Source of the DNA: Ignelater luminosus
Taxonomy: Eukaryota; Arthropoda; Insecta; Coleoptera; Elateridae
Direction of reading: 5' to 3'
DNA length: 64,000 nt
Assembly: GCA_011009095.1 (NCBI GenBank)
Contig: VTPC01090623.1
Span: 26,709-90,708, forward strand
This document shows positions 1 through 12,195 of this stretch, piece after piece. The translations under genes and the position numbers were made by a program. The notes beneath the pieces are model-generated. The model had not been told where the DNA came from and did not search any database. It was given only the letters and a program-made list of their open reading frames with translations. Each line of letters starts with the position of its first letter. The first letter of the stretch is position 1.

Positions 1-945
1 AAAAAAATTAAATTTACTGCTTACATAAAGAAAATTCAATATTCTGAAGCTTTTAAATGTTTGTACTGGTTTACGAGAAAGAAATATTCTTTATGTTTAT
101 TTTAAATTTATAATATATTTACGGGTATGCTACAGTTATTTATTTAGATGCTACTGTCGAATAAGATCGTTTTTCTTCTTTTTAGTATCAATTCAATAAG
201 AAATTTATCCAGATAAAACCAACTTTGAGTACGTGTTCATAAATAAAAAGATAAAGTAGGCGTCAAGGAATATTTTACAAAAGCAAAATGTTTTGTGGTA
301 TTAAGGATATAACAATATATTAGAGGATTTCTAAAAATTAAATGCAAATTTTCTTATTAGCTCGAGGTAAAAACCACCTTCGTAGTATCTGCTTTAATAA
401 AAATTGCCAGTTTTTATTTTCTTAATGTTTTCTATTCTACTCGCGTACATTTTTTAAATTTCTTGTTTTTGTAGTAATAATAGCAATAATAATAACAACA
501 AAGAAAACGTGTTTTCGCTTCGTATGAAAAAATTACGCAAAAATGAATTTTGATGAAATTGAAAGAATATGCTTTGAATTGTGTTACAATTGAGCATCAT
601 TTTTCATGCGTAATTTTTCTACTGTATTATTATCATTTGAGTTGTAACTAAATACTGAAAATTTTATAACAAAAGAATAATTAAGTGGAAGCTTGCATTG
701 TATGTTTTTCAACTGTGAAATTTATTTATAACAAACAGTTTTTGAAAGAGAATTGTTCTCCTCTGCAATTAATTTCTGAATTACTAATATATAATTGTGT
801 TATTGTTCAAAAGATGGCAGAAGCGATAATTTGTTTTAATTATTATTTAATATTATTACGTTATCAATGAAAATAAATAAATTGACGTCTTTTGGGATTA
901 GACCGTGTCATTGCTATACATACAACGTTTCACTTGCTTTCATAA
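1..945. other. Unassigned AT-rich sequence
   Basis: No coding region, terminal repeat or RNA gene is recognisable. It is low-complexity A/T sequence with a small imperfect inverted pair around 520-620 (two stretches resembling ATGAAAAATTACGC in opposite orientation). That could be a small decayed MITE, but its ends cannot be defined. Confidence 0.5.
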
Positions 946-949
946 GGAA

Positions 950-2400
950 CTTCTTCACCAGGTTAAAGAAGAGCATGGTAACTCGACTTGTGAACCACAC
1001 TAGGGTTTAATCGACTGCAACAGTAGTAGGAGTAGTCAGGCAGACTGATTTCCAAATGTCGAGAGACAGATACCCTGCATCGCGATTGTGAATTTCTATT
1101 ACTTCTCTGATCTTTCTGATGTGATGATCTTGAAGTAAGAGACGTATCTTCAAACAATTATACAATACCATATCTCGTGTTAATGCTCAGCAACAGCAGA
1201 TGTAGACCCGTGGCGTAACGTAATACATCACTTACGTTCAGTAGTACGTGTATTAATCGAACGGTGTGTACTGAGTCATAAAGCATGGAGACGGTCTCGG
1301 GAGTTTTCCCTATTCGGTCTGCTATGGTAAGAAAACGTGTTCTGAGAACATCTTGTGGAGAAAGGTTAAGGAGTTGCTTGACAACTTTGTTTATGTCTCT
1401 TTTATTGTAGCCATTGTTTAAAAGACTGCTCTACATAGACATGTTCCAACTCCTCTTGAATACTATTGACTTGTGACACGGAGATCGCTCGATAAAGAAG
1501 TGGATTAATTACAGATCACTTTTGTGTCGGATGGAGGTCGGCATGAAGATATCTGTTGGTGAATGTAGATATACGATAAAGAGAAATGAGTCAGGATTCT
1601 CAATTTCAATAGTGATCGAGACAACGTGTGTCGTCCATATGGTTTTGGGTTCGTACTGGGATGCATCTAGAGTAATTGTCTTTAAAAATACCATGAAAAT
1701 ATTCCCAGCTCCTGGTTATAGTGAAGAACCCATTGCAGCTCCCGAAACTTGTTTTTTTCATCTTGACTCAAACGATGGCCACGGAATTGAAAACAGGAAC
1801 TTTAATGTAGAGGAAGATCTTCCAGTATGGTCCTTCAGGATGTCAGCAAGGTATTTTGACAGACTGTAAGTTGGAGATCCTATTGGTTTTGTGTATCTTT
1901 GGAAAAATTTGGTAACTTTAATTCACGTGGTATTTGTTGGAATTGGACCTCTTGGGGAATGCTTCACGACTTGATTAACAATGTAATTTCTTGCTTAAAC
2001 TTAGAAGTAGGGCCCCTTTGAGATTTCACTTTCCAGAAGTGAATTTATTTTCTTTGCATGCTGTGACTTGTCAAGGATGACCATGACATTACCTTTATCA
2101 GCTGGAAGTATGGTCATGTTCGAGTTTACGTTGGTCGATAGAAGTTTTGCCGAACAAAGACAGTTGGCTGTTTTAGTAAAGAAGATGTGACGACAAATTG
2201 ATCACTTTTTGTTTGTTATACGGTCCGAATTCTTCCTGGGTATTAGTTGGTTGGATTTTCTAATGTAAGCCCTTCCGTTCAGATGCAGGGCTTTTTGAGC
2301 TTGGAGGTAAGTAATCTTGTCGAAATAAGATGATACTTCACTTCTAAATATATCGCATTAGTATTGGAACAGTTCTGGGTCCTTTGTTGTAAGTAACTTA
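950..2400 (-). mobile_element. Penelope-like retroelement, decayed
   Basis: Reading the minus strand from about 2.4 kb down to 0.95 kb gives a chain of Penelope-like element signatures in the right order but in shifting frames. A stretch resembling ILPADKGNVMVILDKSQ lies near 2.07-2.12 kb. IGSPTYSLSKYLADIL, the 'GSPTY-LSKYLA' block of Penelope reverse transcriptases, lies near 1.83-1.89 kb. A GAAMGSSLQPGAGNIFM block, equivalent to the family's 'AMGSPLSP-ANIFM' motif, lies near 1.69-1.75 kb. A C-terminal RKIREVIEIHNRDAGY block, the usual tail after the GIY-YIG endonuclease, lies near 1.07-1.12 kb. Some central RT and endonuclease parts are too decayed to read. Known for the family: a reverse transcriptase-endonuclease that copies its RNA into chromosomal DNA. 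This copy is old and broken in many places. The outer ends are estimates. Confidence 0.75.
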
Positions 2401-2404
2401 ACAG

Positions 2405-5400
2405 AAACTAAAAGGAATTGGCATATGGAAAGAATTTTGATAAAATGACAAGATTTTCGCGATCATTAAGTATCACATCTCATGTTGGATGAAAATTTAA
2501 GTCATTCCGCTTTTTTTTGATGACAGCCCGCCAAATATAAAGGAGATCGCATCTACTTTTATTCTTGGTATTTGGTAAACAGCATGTACCTAGTAATGAG
2601 ATTAAATCTTTCAGAAATCTACATAGCATCTACGAACATAACAGTGCACTTTAACCATTAGATAAAACTCTTGATCTTATTTTTGGTTAAAGAATCCATT
2701 CATTAAGTATTGCCTAGATATTTCCCTATATAGTAGAATTCTATGCACGTCTAAAGAGGTCAGTATTTCATGCATCCAAGCAAGTAGATTTTGATTTTAC
2801 AAATCTCAAAGTCTCTTGTACTTCCTCTTGTGCAACTAGTTGCATCCCCAGTTCTCATCAAGTTTATGAATGAGAGGATGGTTGTCTTCTACAACAGACG
2901 GACTAAGATGTCGATATAGTACAAGATATAGTAGGTAAGTTCTATCAGTTTTAAAACTGAAATTTTCTTATCAGTATTGTCATTAAACTTTCCTTCAGGA
3001 AGTCTTGCATTTTCTGTTTACAAGACAACGCAGGGTGGACAGAGTATTTTGCATACTTGCAAGATCATGTGTAAGTTGGTCAAGCTGGTTCTTTGTCACT
3101 TAAAATTTCCTCAATTCTAAGTAAAGATTGTTGAAAACAAACACTTCATTATTTAGACGCAGTAAAATCTATAAATGTAATTCTTAACCTTTTAACTGTA
3201 GATTACCTTAGGTTAGAGTTAGGTTTACTTGCTTTAGATTTTACAATGAGTGATATAACTGTAAATGAAATTGGAACGATTTAAGTTGTTTTCTAATAAA
3301 TTGGAAATTACCAAGTTGGGTTAGGTCAAACTTACTTTTTTTTAAGTTAACTCAGATTAAATTAGCTAAAGACCTATTTATGCTTTATTTTTCTAAATAA
3401 AGTGAGGTTATGTTAGATTAAACATCCAACCTGAAAGTTGTTTTTAAGAAGAATTTGCAAATCACGATAATGTTAATGTTGAAGATGACCTAGAGTGAAA
3501 ATATTGTTTATCTGTCTTCCATGAGCGCTAAATTTTGATACCCCCACGTTAGGCGCCATTATTAAATGTGATGAATGATTTAATTTTCTTTCTCATCTTT
3601 CTACATTTTAAATTTTGAGAAATTATTATTGAATCAAAACTGAAAGAAAGAAAAAAAATTCTTTTGATATTCCATCTTTTACCTTTCCAAAATCTTTTCG
3701 CAAAGTTGCAGCAGATCTTTATTGTTCCTGTTGAGTTTCTTATCTAATTCAATTTGGATCAAGAAACTCAGGACTAAACACAGAATTTAGATAATACATT
3801 TTGCTACCCCGAATGGTACAGTTATCAAATGTATCTAATCTACAAAGAGGAAAGCCCTTTACTAGAAGTGGAAAACCTAGAATATACGCATTGTTTAATC
3901 TCAAGAGAATTTACACAGTTCAACAAATATTTTTGAAACAAAGCAATTTTTAAGTCAAAAGGCATAGCTTTTATAGAAAATTATAGCAACTTATTACCAA
4001 TAAACAATAATTTTTAAATTTACTTTACTAGTGTCATAAATCTTTCTGCTAGTAAAGAGTTAAACGAAAATCAAACCCGGAATTGTTTTGAACTCAAACT
4101 CTCTATTATTACACTTAAAATATAAATTCTGCTGTACTATAGTTTCAACATGTTATGTTTGAAAGTGAAGGCTTGTTCAACATTCAATAAATTTGTGAAA
4201 GGAAATGAGTTGCAGTTTCCGATAAAACTAGGAATCGATTTTGTTATGTGTACTCAATTTAGTTTTCAGTTACCAATAAAATAAATAAGAATATAATTCT
4301 TGTGTCGGAATTATCAGATTATGCGAATACTGAATAATAACACTTTTCCTATAGGATATATTTTCGAAAGGAACGATACTCTAATACGGCGATGGGAAAC
4401 CGGTGAAGTAAAAGATGCGACTGATTTCCCCCGAGAACGGATCTAGCACGACTGTCATCTCAATACACGTTATTTTGTTCTCCATCTTATGAACAGGCTA
4501 AACACACAAAAGAGATACCTTGAGAATTTTTTTAGGAATATGGATAGTTTTCTATGCATTTTAAACAATATGGAGGGCTTAGTTTCGTTGTAATTTGAGA
4601 AGAATTAATCTTGCTAGTCTGTCTTGAGTGGAACGATTAAAATTTGATAAATTAATAATTAAAATTAAAAACTGACCAAGAAGTATTTAATTCCATTCTG
4701 CTTGTGAAAGCTCAACTTTCCGAGAAGTAAAAAAGAAAAAATCAAGTCCGTTTCCTTTCACAACGGATGAATTATTTATTAAGGATCACACCATATGAGT
4801 TTAGGTATTTTCTTTAATGCTAGGGCAAAAGAAACTTCTGGCTAGCTTACAGAAATCTTATCCCGTAGGAACCTTTGTTCCTTTCATTAAAAACCCTTTC
4901 AGTAATAGAATGAGGCAGAAAGTCTCTAAAATAATTTCCAGCAACATGAAAAGAATAATTGATTAATTGTGCGGTTTTCGTTTATTGTGTACAAGAACCA
5001 TATTAGAGTTCCTTTAAGGAAATTATTTTTGAATCAGTTAATGAAAACTGAAGACGTTTGTAATAAATAAATAAATAAATAAAATTTCCATTAGTGCATG
5101 TAAGAACGTTGTGATCGGTGAGTTAAATGATCAAAAGCTTTGGAAATATATTTATTAAAGTCAAAAAAGCTAGTTGGAACAATTAATTCCTTTTAACATA
5201 CAAACCGAATAATGATACACACAATTTTCATTTCTTAACTTTCAGGGTCTATGAAGACTTCTAAGACCTATAATATACTCGATTTAGAGTCATTACAACA
5301 AGTTGTGACATTCATACAATGTGCAGTCAGTTATGTACTAGTTTTTACCAAATTGAAAATAATTTTCCAATTTAGATACCAGAGCAGATCTAATTTTACT

Positions 5401-5450
5401 ACACGTTTTTTAAATTTTTGTATTATCTTTTAATGACATTATAAATAAGA
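2405..5450. other. Unassigned intergenic/repeat sequence
   Basis: Nothing can be named with support. The 3.2-3.45 kb part holds scattered AGGTTAG-like words and a TTTAAATAAAG run. The rest is AT-rich with no ORF above about 60 codons that resembles a protein. Confidence 0.4.
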
Positions 5451-5454
5451 AAGA

Positions 5455-5800
5455 AGCTTTATCATTGGCAAAGCAACTGTTACAATTTACGGAGTCAGAC
5501 AGGCACTGTGTTTTTTGACAAAACAGAGCTTATTAGCATTTTTTGAAGCTCTACTAATCTTTCAACCGGACCATTAGACTGAAGATTGTAAGATGGAGAC
5601 GAAATGAGTTTACTTGACTCATCTTTACAGTACTTTGAAAATTTTAAAGTAACAACAGTTTTGGACGGTTATTGCACACCAAAGTGGGGGGTTACCAACC
5701 TTGCAAACACTTCATCTAACTTTATAACGTGGTGTACGTGGTAGATGACATCAGAAAACATTCGATTCACTTAGAACATGAATCGTACATAATAAAATAT
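5455..5800 (-). mobile_element. Ty3/Gypsy integrase fossil
   Basis: The minus-strand translation matches the core of a Ty3/Gypsy integrase. 'LDEVFARLVTPHFGV' corresponds to the 'VFARFGLP--LVSDNG' block, followed about 30 residues later by 'ISSPSYNLQSNGPVERLVE', the 'SPPYHPQSNG-VER' block around the third catalytic residue. The family role is joining the element's DNA copy into the chromosome. Only this fragment remains. No LTR or other pol domain was recognised next to it. It is a broken, old fossil. Confidence 0.7.
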
Positions 5801-5804
5801 GTTA

Positions 5805-6600
5805 TCTCTGAAATTGAATAATCTAAATGGCTAGGAGCAACGTTAATTTTTGTCTACGTACATTTGAGTTTTGCAAACTAAAAAAATTTTGGACTGTAAA
5901 ATAATTCTTTTAATATCACTATCAAGCCAATAATATTGCAAGCATTTTTATACAAAAAATTCCTGAATGACCGTAATTCAATATTCTTGAGACTCTGGGT
6001 TGTAAAAGTCGAATACCAAATTTTAAGAGATAGGTAGTGAATTTCTTATTTCAAATTACTTTTAAGTATCGGAAAAAATCTGAAGGCCAAATCCTCATGC
6101 CTGTTGACCCTGTGATAATAATAATAATACTGCAAAGCTATAAGTACATAAAAATCAATGAAGACTCAGCAGCCTCAGCTCCAACGGCAGCACTCAGTTA
6201 CAACTGCATCACTACAGAAAATCGTCGAGTCGGTGTAAATTTTTGAACACAATCCTCTGTTCTTTCAAACAATTCGTTTGTTTTATTTAAATAAAGTAAG
6301 AGGAATCTTACAAACAAATATTATAATCAGAAGGAAAAGAATAATAACAAATACAAAAAGAATAATATTAAAATAAAAATAAAATTAGAGTAGAACTCGA
6401 CAGTTTTTCGTAAAACGTTCTTTATTATTAATATTAACTGAACAGATTCCACATAAATGAGTACAACTGTCGCTAGCTACATATATTTTTTAGTCAAATG
6501 CGTAGGTGTAGATTAAGAAGTACTTGTTTAAAATTTTATTATATGAGTTACGACTAATAAGTAAATAACAGTGAACTTCCAAAGTTCAAAGGAAAGGAGA
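5805..6600. other. Unassigned sequence left of the piggyBac relic
   Basis: No gene is recognised. The left end of the piggyBac relic, expected as TTAA next to CCCTTT-like bases, was looked for here and not found. Either it is deleted or it is too decayed to see. Confidence 0.4.
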
Positions 6601-7439
6601 TCCGTATCTATACCGTTTACTTACAGCCAGTCACTAGATCTGCGACAAATTCAGGTGTATTAGTTGTGAACTTAATTCTTCTTGCTTTTTTCAAAATTTG
6701 ATTTATTTCTCTTAATGTTTCTTTAATGACATTGTGAAATTTCCGTTTTGAGTTTTCAAGGTCTTCTTCCTGTATGTTTTGATAAGCATATTTTACTAGA
6801 CTGAACATCAACATTACATGTGAGTGTCAAACGTTTTGTCGGCGATATAAGATCTTTCAAAGTTTTCCTAATTTTTTGGTTTTTGCAACAAAATCGATCT
6901 TTCAGATACAGTATACTTAATGAAAATTTTTTGAAGAAACTTGTAACACATTGATCAATGAACAATCTCTCAATTGGTAACTACAGTGGCTAAGAGATTT
7001 GATTGGTAAGGATTCAAAAAGTCTAAATGTGAATGGCACACAATCTAGATATTAAATGATGTACCCGGAAAAAGCATAAGTAAATGTTATCATTTATTAA
7101 ATACAAAATTTGAGATTCTGCAACACTGAACATACTATGTGACCACATAAATGAATCTTCTATTAACATTTTCATGAGTCAGTTAATAATTAAATTTAGA
7201 CTGAGAAGATTCAGTAGATAGACCTGTAATGTAGAATTTGAATAGCTACAAATTTTTTCACATTTCCTCTTTGAAGAAACAGTACTGGGAACCATAATTT
7301 TTAGTGCTTACATACAGAAAAAAAAAAACGAAAGAACCTGTTGCAAAGGAGTCGGCATAAATATTTCTAGGAGTCATGACTTCCCGTTTTTTTGAGCTCA
7401 TTCGATACAGCTTTGAAAGCTCTATCTACTGGGTAAGTA

Positions 7440-8047
7440 TCATTACCTTCTGTTTAGCCGTTTCGGAACGGCAAAGGTCCAGATTTTTGACATCCACGTC
7501 AGGCTTTCGGACTTCGTTTTTTTGCGACATTTCACATGGTACGTTGTTTCATAGGTCTGTGAGGTATACCTCTACTGTTATCACACAGGTTTGAAATACT
7601 GTCTTTGCTTTGCTGTCTTTCCACTTTATTCCAGTAATGACACCACAATTTCCAAACATATTTTCCCCTTGTCAACTTATGTTTTTTACCCAGCATTGCT
7701 GGTAAACCTTTCCGATTAACCCTAACCGTTCCGACGCTGTAAATTCCGTTTTTGGTAGCTTTTTGATAAGGCTAACTGGTACGAAAAAAAAACAGTTCTT
7801 GTTTTTTAGGCCAGAAATTAGTTTTAGAACAGCCTTTTCTTCTAAGGGTGTTTTGTCGCTTGATGCATTTTCATTAATTTTACCAGAATAAATCTCAAAA
7901 TTAAAAATATGATCTATTTTAGAATCTGTCTCACACCATGCCTTATATCCACTCTTCTTTGGTTTTAATGGTAAGTATTTTTTGTAAACACTTCTACCCT
8001 ACAGATGAAAAAGGCAACTCTGTGCAATTTGCAGAATTTTTATGATT
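7440..8047 (-). pseudogene. piggyBac transposase, catalytic-domain remnant
   Basis: Minus-strand reading just beyond the mariner gives YKKYLPLKPKKSGYKAW, then DHIFNFEIYSGKINENASSD and KAVLKLISGLKNKN. After a frame change come GIYSVGTVRVNRKGLPAML and KHKLTRGKYVW. These match, in order, the piggyBac blocks 'Q-MPLKPVKRG-K-W', 'F-IYTGK', 'V-L-L---L' and 'G---GT-R-NRKG-P'. A WKDSKAKTV-like block follows, as in the family. Known role: a DDE transposase that excises cleanly and reinserts at TTAA. The reading needs several frame changes and contains stops, so no protein is made. The C-terminal YNK-MGGVD block was not found. Confidence 0.8.
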
Positions 8048-8049
8048 TA

Positions 8050-9341
8050 CAAGGGCGGTTCAATAAGTACCCGTGTTAGAAATGAAGACACAATTTTTTT
8101 CAAAATTTTTTTTTATTTTTCAACCTAGTCTCCTTTTAGAAATATACACTTCTCCCAACGTTCCTGCCATTTTTTAACCCCTCCAAAAAAATAGGATTTG
8201 TCGAACTCTCCAAAATACGCCTCTATCTCGGCGATGACTTCCTCGTTTGAGCTAAATTTTTTTCCCGCGAGCCATTTCTTCATGTTAGGAAACAAGAAAA
8301 AGTCGCAGGGAGCCAGATCGGGTGAATACGGGGGGTGCGGCAACAATTCATAACGCAATTCATGCAGTTTGCCGGCGACAACTCCGGATGAATGTGCTGG
8401 TGCGTTATCGTGGTGAAGCAGCACCTTCTTTTTCGCCAAATGCGGCCGTGTCTCCTTCAATTTTTTGTCGAAGCTGTCTAATAACTCACTGTAGTATTGT
8501 CCAGTTATCGTTCTTCCTTTTTCTAAAAAATCCATGAGGATGACGCCGTTCGCATCCCAAAAAATCGTCGCCATGACCTTTCCGGCCGATGGAACCATCT
8601 TCGCCTTCTTTGGAGCAGATTCACCGGGAGAAATCCATTGTTTTGATTGTTGCTTAGTTTCTGGTGTGTAATGATGAATCCAGGTTTCATCAACGGTGAC
8701 AACTAGACGCAAAAACTCCTTCGGATTTCGCTTAAATTGCTCCAAACACTGCTTCAAAGTTAACAGCCGCATCCGCTTGTTGTCCACCGTTAGCAATCGC
8801 GGCACCTATCGCGCCGACAATTTTTTCATCGCCAACTTATCATGTAAAATATTAATTGCCGTTCCGGTCGACACACCTACGGCCTCTGCTACTTCACGCA
8901 CTTTCGTTCGTCGATCAGCGAGAATCATGTCGTGGACTTTTTGAATGATTTCCTCGGTAACCACGTCTGCCGGGCGTCCTGGTCGCTCCTCATCAAAAAC
9001 GGATGTTCGCCCACGTTTAAATTCGTTGAACCAATATCTAACTGTGGTCATAGATGGCAAAGTGTCCCCACAAACAGCATCCAACTTTGCTTTTATCTCC
9101 TGGCATTTTTTCCCATCCAAAAACAGAAAGCGAATTACCGAACGATACTGCTCTTTTTCCATCTTAGCTAAAATCACGAAACACGTCTTACTTAAATGGC
9201 TGTCAAATCCAAACTAACCTATCAATCAGTCTGCAATTTGTTATACCGTCGTTTGATAGATGGCAGCACACGAGGATAACACCAACTTTCCTCAGGAACG
9301 CCTTCTGTCGTCAAACACAGGTACTTACTTAACCGCCCTCG
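8050..9341 (-). mobile_element. DD34D mariner transposon, nearly intact
   Basis: A 1292-bp element with imperfect TIRs of about 26 bp. The left end reads CAAGGGCGGTTCAATAAGTA; the right end, on the minus strand, reads CGAGGGCGGTTAAGTAAGTA. It is flanked on the left by TA (8048-8049). The right dinucleotide is TG, so the TA duplication is imperfect. The length is the usual mariner size of about 1.3 kb, and a single transposase frame fills the interior. It lies inside the piggyBac relic in the same orientation and is far better preserved than its host, so it arrived later. Confidence 0.93.
8113..9162 (-). pseudogene. mariner transposase (DD34D) with in-frame stops
   Basis: From an ATG at 9162 (MEKEQYRSVIRFLFLDGKK) the frame runs 349 codons to a TAA at 8113-8115 without any frameshift. 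Residues 1-110 form the paired helix-turn-helix DNA-binding region, with a GRPADV hinge-like motif. The catalytic triad is visible: D158 in VTVDETWIH, D252 in LLHHDNAPAH and D287 in SPDLAPCDFFLF, with 34 residues between the last two. The frame is broken by two TAG codons. One is at codon 119, where the family has the conserved Trp of WVPHxL (here SAR-stop-VPRLL). The other is at codon 346, just before the C-terminal VEK, where the family usually has Tyr. The normal role is cut-and-paste transposition at TA sites. This copy cannot make full-length protein by ordinary decoding. Confidence 0.92.
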
Positions 9342-9599
9342 TGGATAAGGGTTCGTAATTTATGTAGTTTGTCGTGATTTTATTACGTTTGGGCAAATAA
9401 CGCGTGTTATCATTGCAATGTAATGCTTTCGTAATTTGACAGTACTTCAGCTATTTCTCCTATACGAAGAACCGTATCTCAACTCTAGTAGTTATAGAAA
9501 CGGAGTAACTGATGTATGCCTATAAAGTATAAGGCAACCTAAAAATGTTTTTAGTTCTTAAGCTGATAAGGGTTTCCAATTTTCCATTTGCTTTGGTTT

Positions 9600-9975
9600 G
9601 GTAAACAAAAATGTTTATAATCTCTTTATAAAGAAACTGCGAATTAACAAATCTGTTTATTTGACTCATCAACTTGAATGTTTAGTTGTAGTTCTCAGTC
9701 AAACTGAGCATTCAGATTTTCAAAATATCCACAGTTTTGATTTCAGTCTTCGTCATCGTTTTCGTCTTTGCTTAGTAGAAGATCTGAACCGTTAACATCA
9801 AATAAATTGGGTGTTTCGTCAACGTTCATTGTAGTTTTATCACAAGTACTTGGTAGATTCCAATTTGAAACAGAAAAGCGAGAGCTGCTTGCAGTATCGA
9901 GTTCTTCATTTTCTTCCAAAGCTTTGTCATTGGCTTCAGCATCAGAAGACTGTCATTTTGAAAAATGATGCATAC
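9600..9975 (-). pseudogene. piggyBac transposase, acidic N-terminal remnant
   Basis: The minus strand encodes an acidic stretch resembling SSDAEANDKALEENEELD, then a serine-rich part, then SKDENDDED. PiggyBac transposases commonly begin with an acidic low-complexity region of this kind. Position supports it: the stretch lies between the recognised element end at 10264 and the catalytic remnant, on the same strand. Composition alone is weak evidence, so the assignment rests mainly on context. Confidence 0.45.
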
Positions 9976-10228
9976 ACAATATTTATTCACTAAAATGTGC
10001 CGAAGATGCTTTACTACTTACCTTTTTTTTTTTGTTGCAAATAAGTAACCTACAAAAACCATTGGAATTCACACATTTTTAAATTTTCTTATTTTCTGTA
10101 CAGTATAGATAATTGCATCGCGCATTTTAGAGGTTTCTGTTTTTTAAGGTTGAATAACACTAAGCTCTACTTTCATATGACAATTTGTAGGAAACTGTAA
10201 ACAAGTTTAAAAAAACGATGATAAATAT

Positions 10229-10268
10229 GTCGTGGGACCACAGGTCCCACTGGCCACGAAAGGGTTAA
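10229..10268 (-). repeat. piggyBac terminal repeat and TTAA target site
   Basis: The plus strand reads CACGAAAGGG then TTAA (10265-10268). Just inside is GTGGGACC-ACA-GGTCCCAC, a perfect 8-bp palindrome. TTAA is the obligatory piggyBac target. This is the best-preserved part of the element. Confidence 0.8.
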
Positions 10269-10269
10269 C

Positions 10270-12195
10270 AAAGAATAATGAAGAAGGTTGAAATTCATAT
10301 TCTGTTCTGATATTATAGCATTAAGCAGACTGTATACTATTAGGAAATTACGATTATTTATTTAATAATTCTAATTTGAAACTGTATGCATACACAAAGC
10401 ATCACAAGTTGGCGCGCGCATAAACTAGTCATTTAACATTCTAACACATTTGCAACAAAATTTTGTGGTTAACAAATGTGACAAATAATTTGATAAAACA
10501 AGATTTACTTTTATTTAGTCTGTATGTACTTACTATTCAAATTCTGCTACATTTTTTTTAATTCTAATGTAAAAACAGCAACAGTGGTCCAGTTATTATC
10601 ACCAAAAAAATAACTTTCAATATTTTGTGTCTTGATAACAATAACAACTACAGTTAGTAGCAGATAACAGCATCGATCGCTACATTTTGTGACGAGAAGA
10701 ATATTTAGAAAATAACTTTGATTTTAGAGCACAAAGGAAAAATATTTATATTGAAGCAGAAAGAATTTTTATTTAATAAATAAAAGTATAATATACTCTT
10801 CTTATACAATAAAAAATTTAGTAGTCTTAAGTGTTTTTTGTTGACGAAAAAACAGTCAGTTTATATATTATTCATTTTAATAATGCGTGCCAGAAAAATT
10901 AAATTTGTCCGAAAAATTATTTATTTTGGCAACTCGAAATTGTGTCAAAACTTTCAATAAGCTCAAAGGGGTCATATTATATCGCTTCTCAAAGCTGCTT
11001 GTTTAATAGCTCTTTTAATTATGTACACAATAAAGCTGACGGAAATTTAGTTTATCTCCTCTTTTAATTTGTTTTCATACCAATTAAAATTCGCCTAAAA
11101 GTGTTTCTATAGCCTTTAAATTTTACGTATAATTCAAGATTGAATTTTATTAACGCAGTTTCATCGAATATTTCCTACATAATTCCATTCTAGGAAATTA
11201 TTTTATACCCAAAGCAAAATTCTAATTTTTGCAATGAAAATATTCGTGAGGGTTTTTAAAAATTATCTCTTGTCTGTATTTACAAAAATAATATTTTACG
11301 TCGTATTTTAGAGCGCACTATTTGTAAAGCGTTATTTTATAAAATTTCCCAGCAAAAACTTTTTATCGAATCTGAAACCTCATTTGTTGTACGTGTATAC
11401 TATGTAGTAAGTAAAGTCTATATTTTTATACATTTCGCTTGTGGGTAGTTTCTTTCAAAGTTTATTCTGGGAGAAGATATATTTTATAATTTAAATCAAT
11501 GTCTGTTGGGGGTTTGTAAGTTTTATATATTACACGTCTTTATTGTGTTCTAGTTTCATCAGTATTTTGAGCTTCTTTTAAAGTACCTTATTTGTAAACG
11601 TCCACTATAACATTCAGTCTAGTTTATTTCTTTTTAAATCCTACTTTGAACTTTATATTTTCCGTAAGTATTTACTAAAAATAGTCAACGTTTGTATTAT
11701 GTTTGTAAAAATAAAACTAGACAATTTGAGGTTATGAACTTGATTTAATTTAAAAATTGTAAATTACAGAAAGAATTTAAACAGAAATAATTTTCTTCAA
11801 TTTTTTCCAAGCTGACACTATTGTAAAGATTCCAATTAAAAGAGAAGAATAATGGAGGTCTTGGTTTCCAACTCTAGATCGCAACTAATTCTTTTAAGTG
11901 GACACGAATTCCAATTATCATCTTAACTAAGGAATGGGAAATAAAAGCTAGAATTGAGTAAGTCTCTGATTTCTTTAATTTATAATAAATAATTTAAAAA
12001 AATAATAAAATGTGGATGTTATAGTTTTCAATATCTATGCAATTGGAATTAAATCAGACAAACAAATTTATTAAAATCAAACTGTTAGTATTACTATTAA
12101 TTTTTAAAGAGAATTTACATTAATTAGGGTCGTACCCAAATCGCCTCAAGTCCACCTTTAAACTAATTTAAATCCTTTTGCATGTTTCAACACCA
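10270..12195. other. Unassigned AT-rich sequence
   Basis: No coding similarity, terminal repeats or RNA gene seen. ORFs are absent or trivial, and base composition is uniformly A/T-rich. It may be intronic or intergenic. Confidence 0.5.

Larger units (their letters stand above)
6600..10264 (-). mobile_element. piggyBac-family transposon relic, with a nested mariner
   Basis: This is a decayed piggyBac element on the minus strand. Its 5' end (high coordinate) is well defined: after TTAA the minus strand reads CCCTTTCGTGGCCAGTGGGA and continues into a GTGGGACC/GGTCCCAC palindrome, the layout expected of a piggyBac end with a subterminal inverted repeat. Transposase remnants lie at about 9.6-9.97 kb (acidic N-terminus) and 7.44-8.05 kb (DDE-domain part). 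A mariner (8050-9341) sits between them, so it landed in an existing piggyBac copy. Part of the central transposase is missing even after allowing for the insertion. The opposite end was not found, so the low coordinate is an estimate. Confidence 0.65.

Noticed and set aside
3200-3445. AGGTTAG-like words as insect telomere repeats (TTAGG)
   Set aside because: The words are scattered and degenerate, not a tandem array.
8322-9217. Plus-strand open frames over the mariner
   Set aside because: They are antisense shadows of the transposase, which has clear motifs and TIRs on the minus strand.
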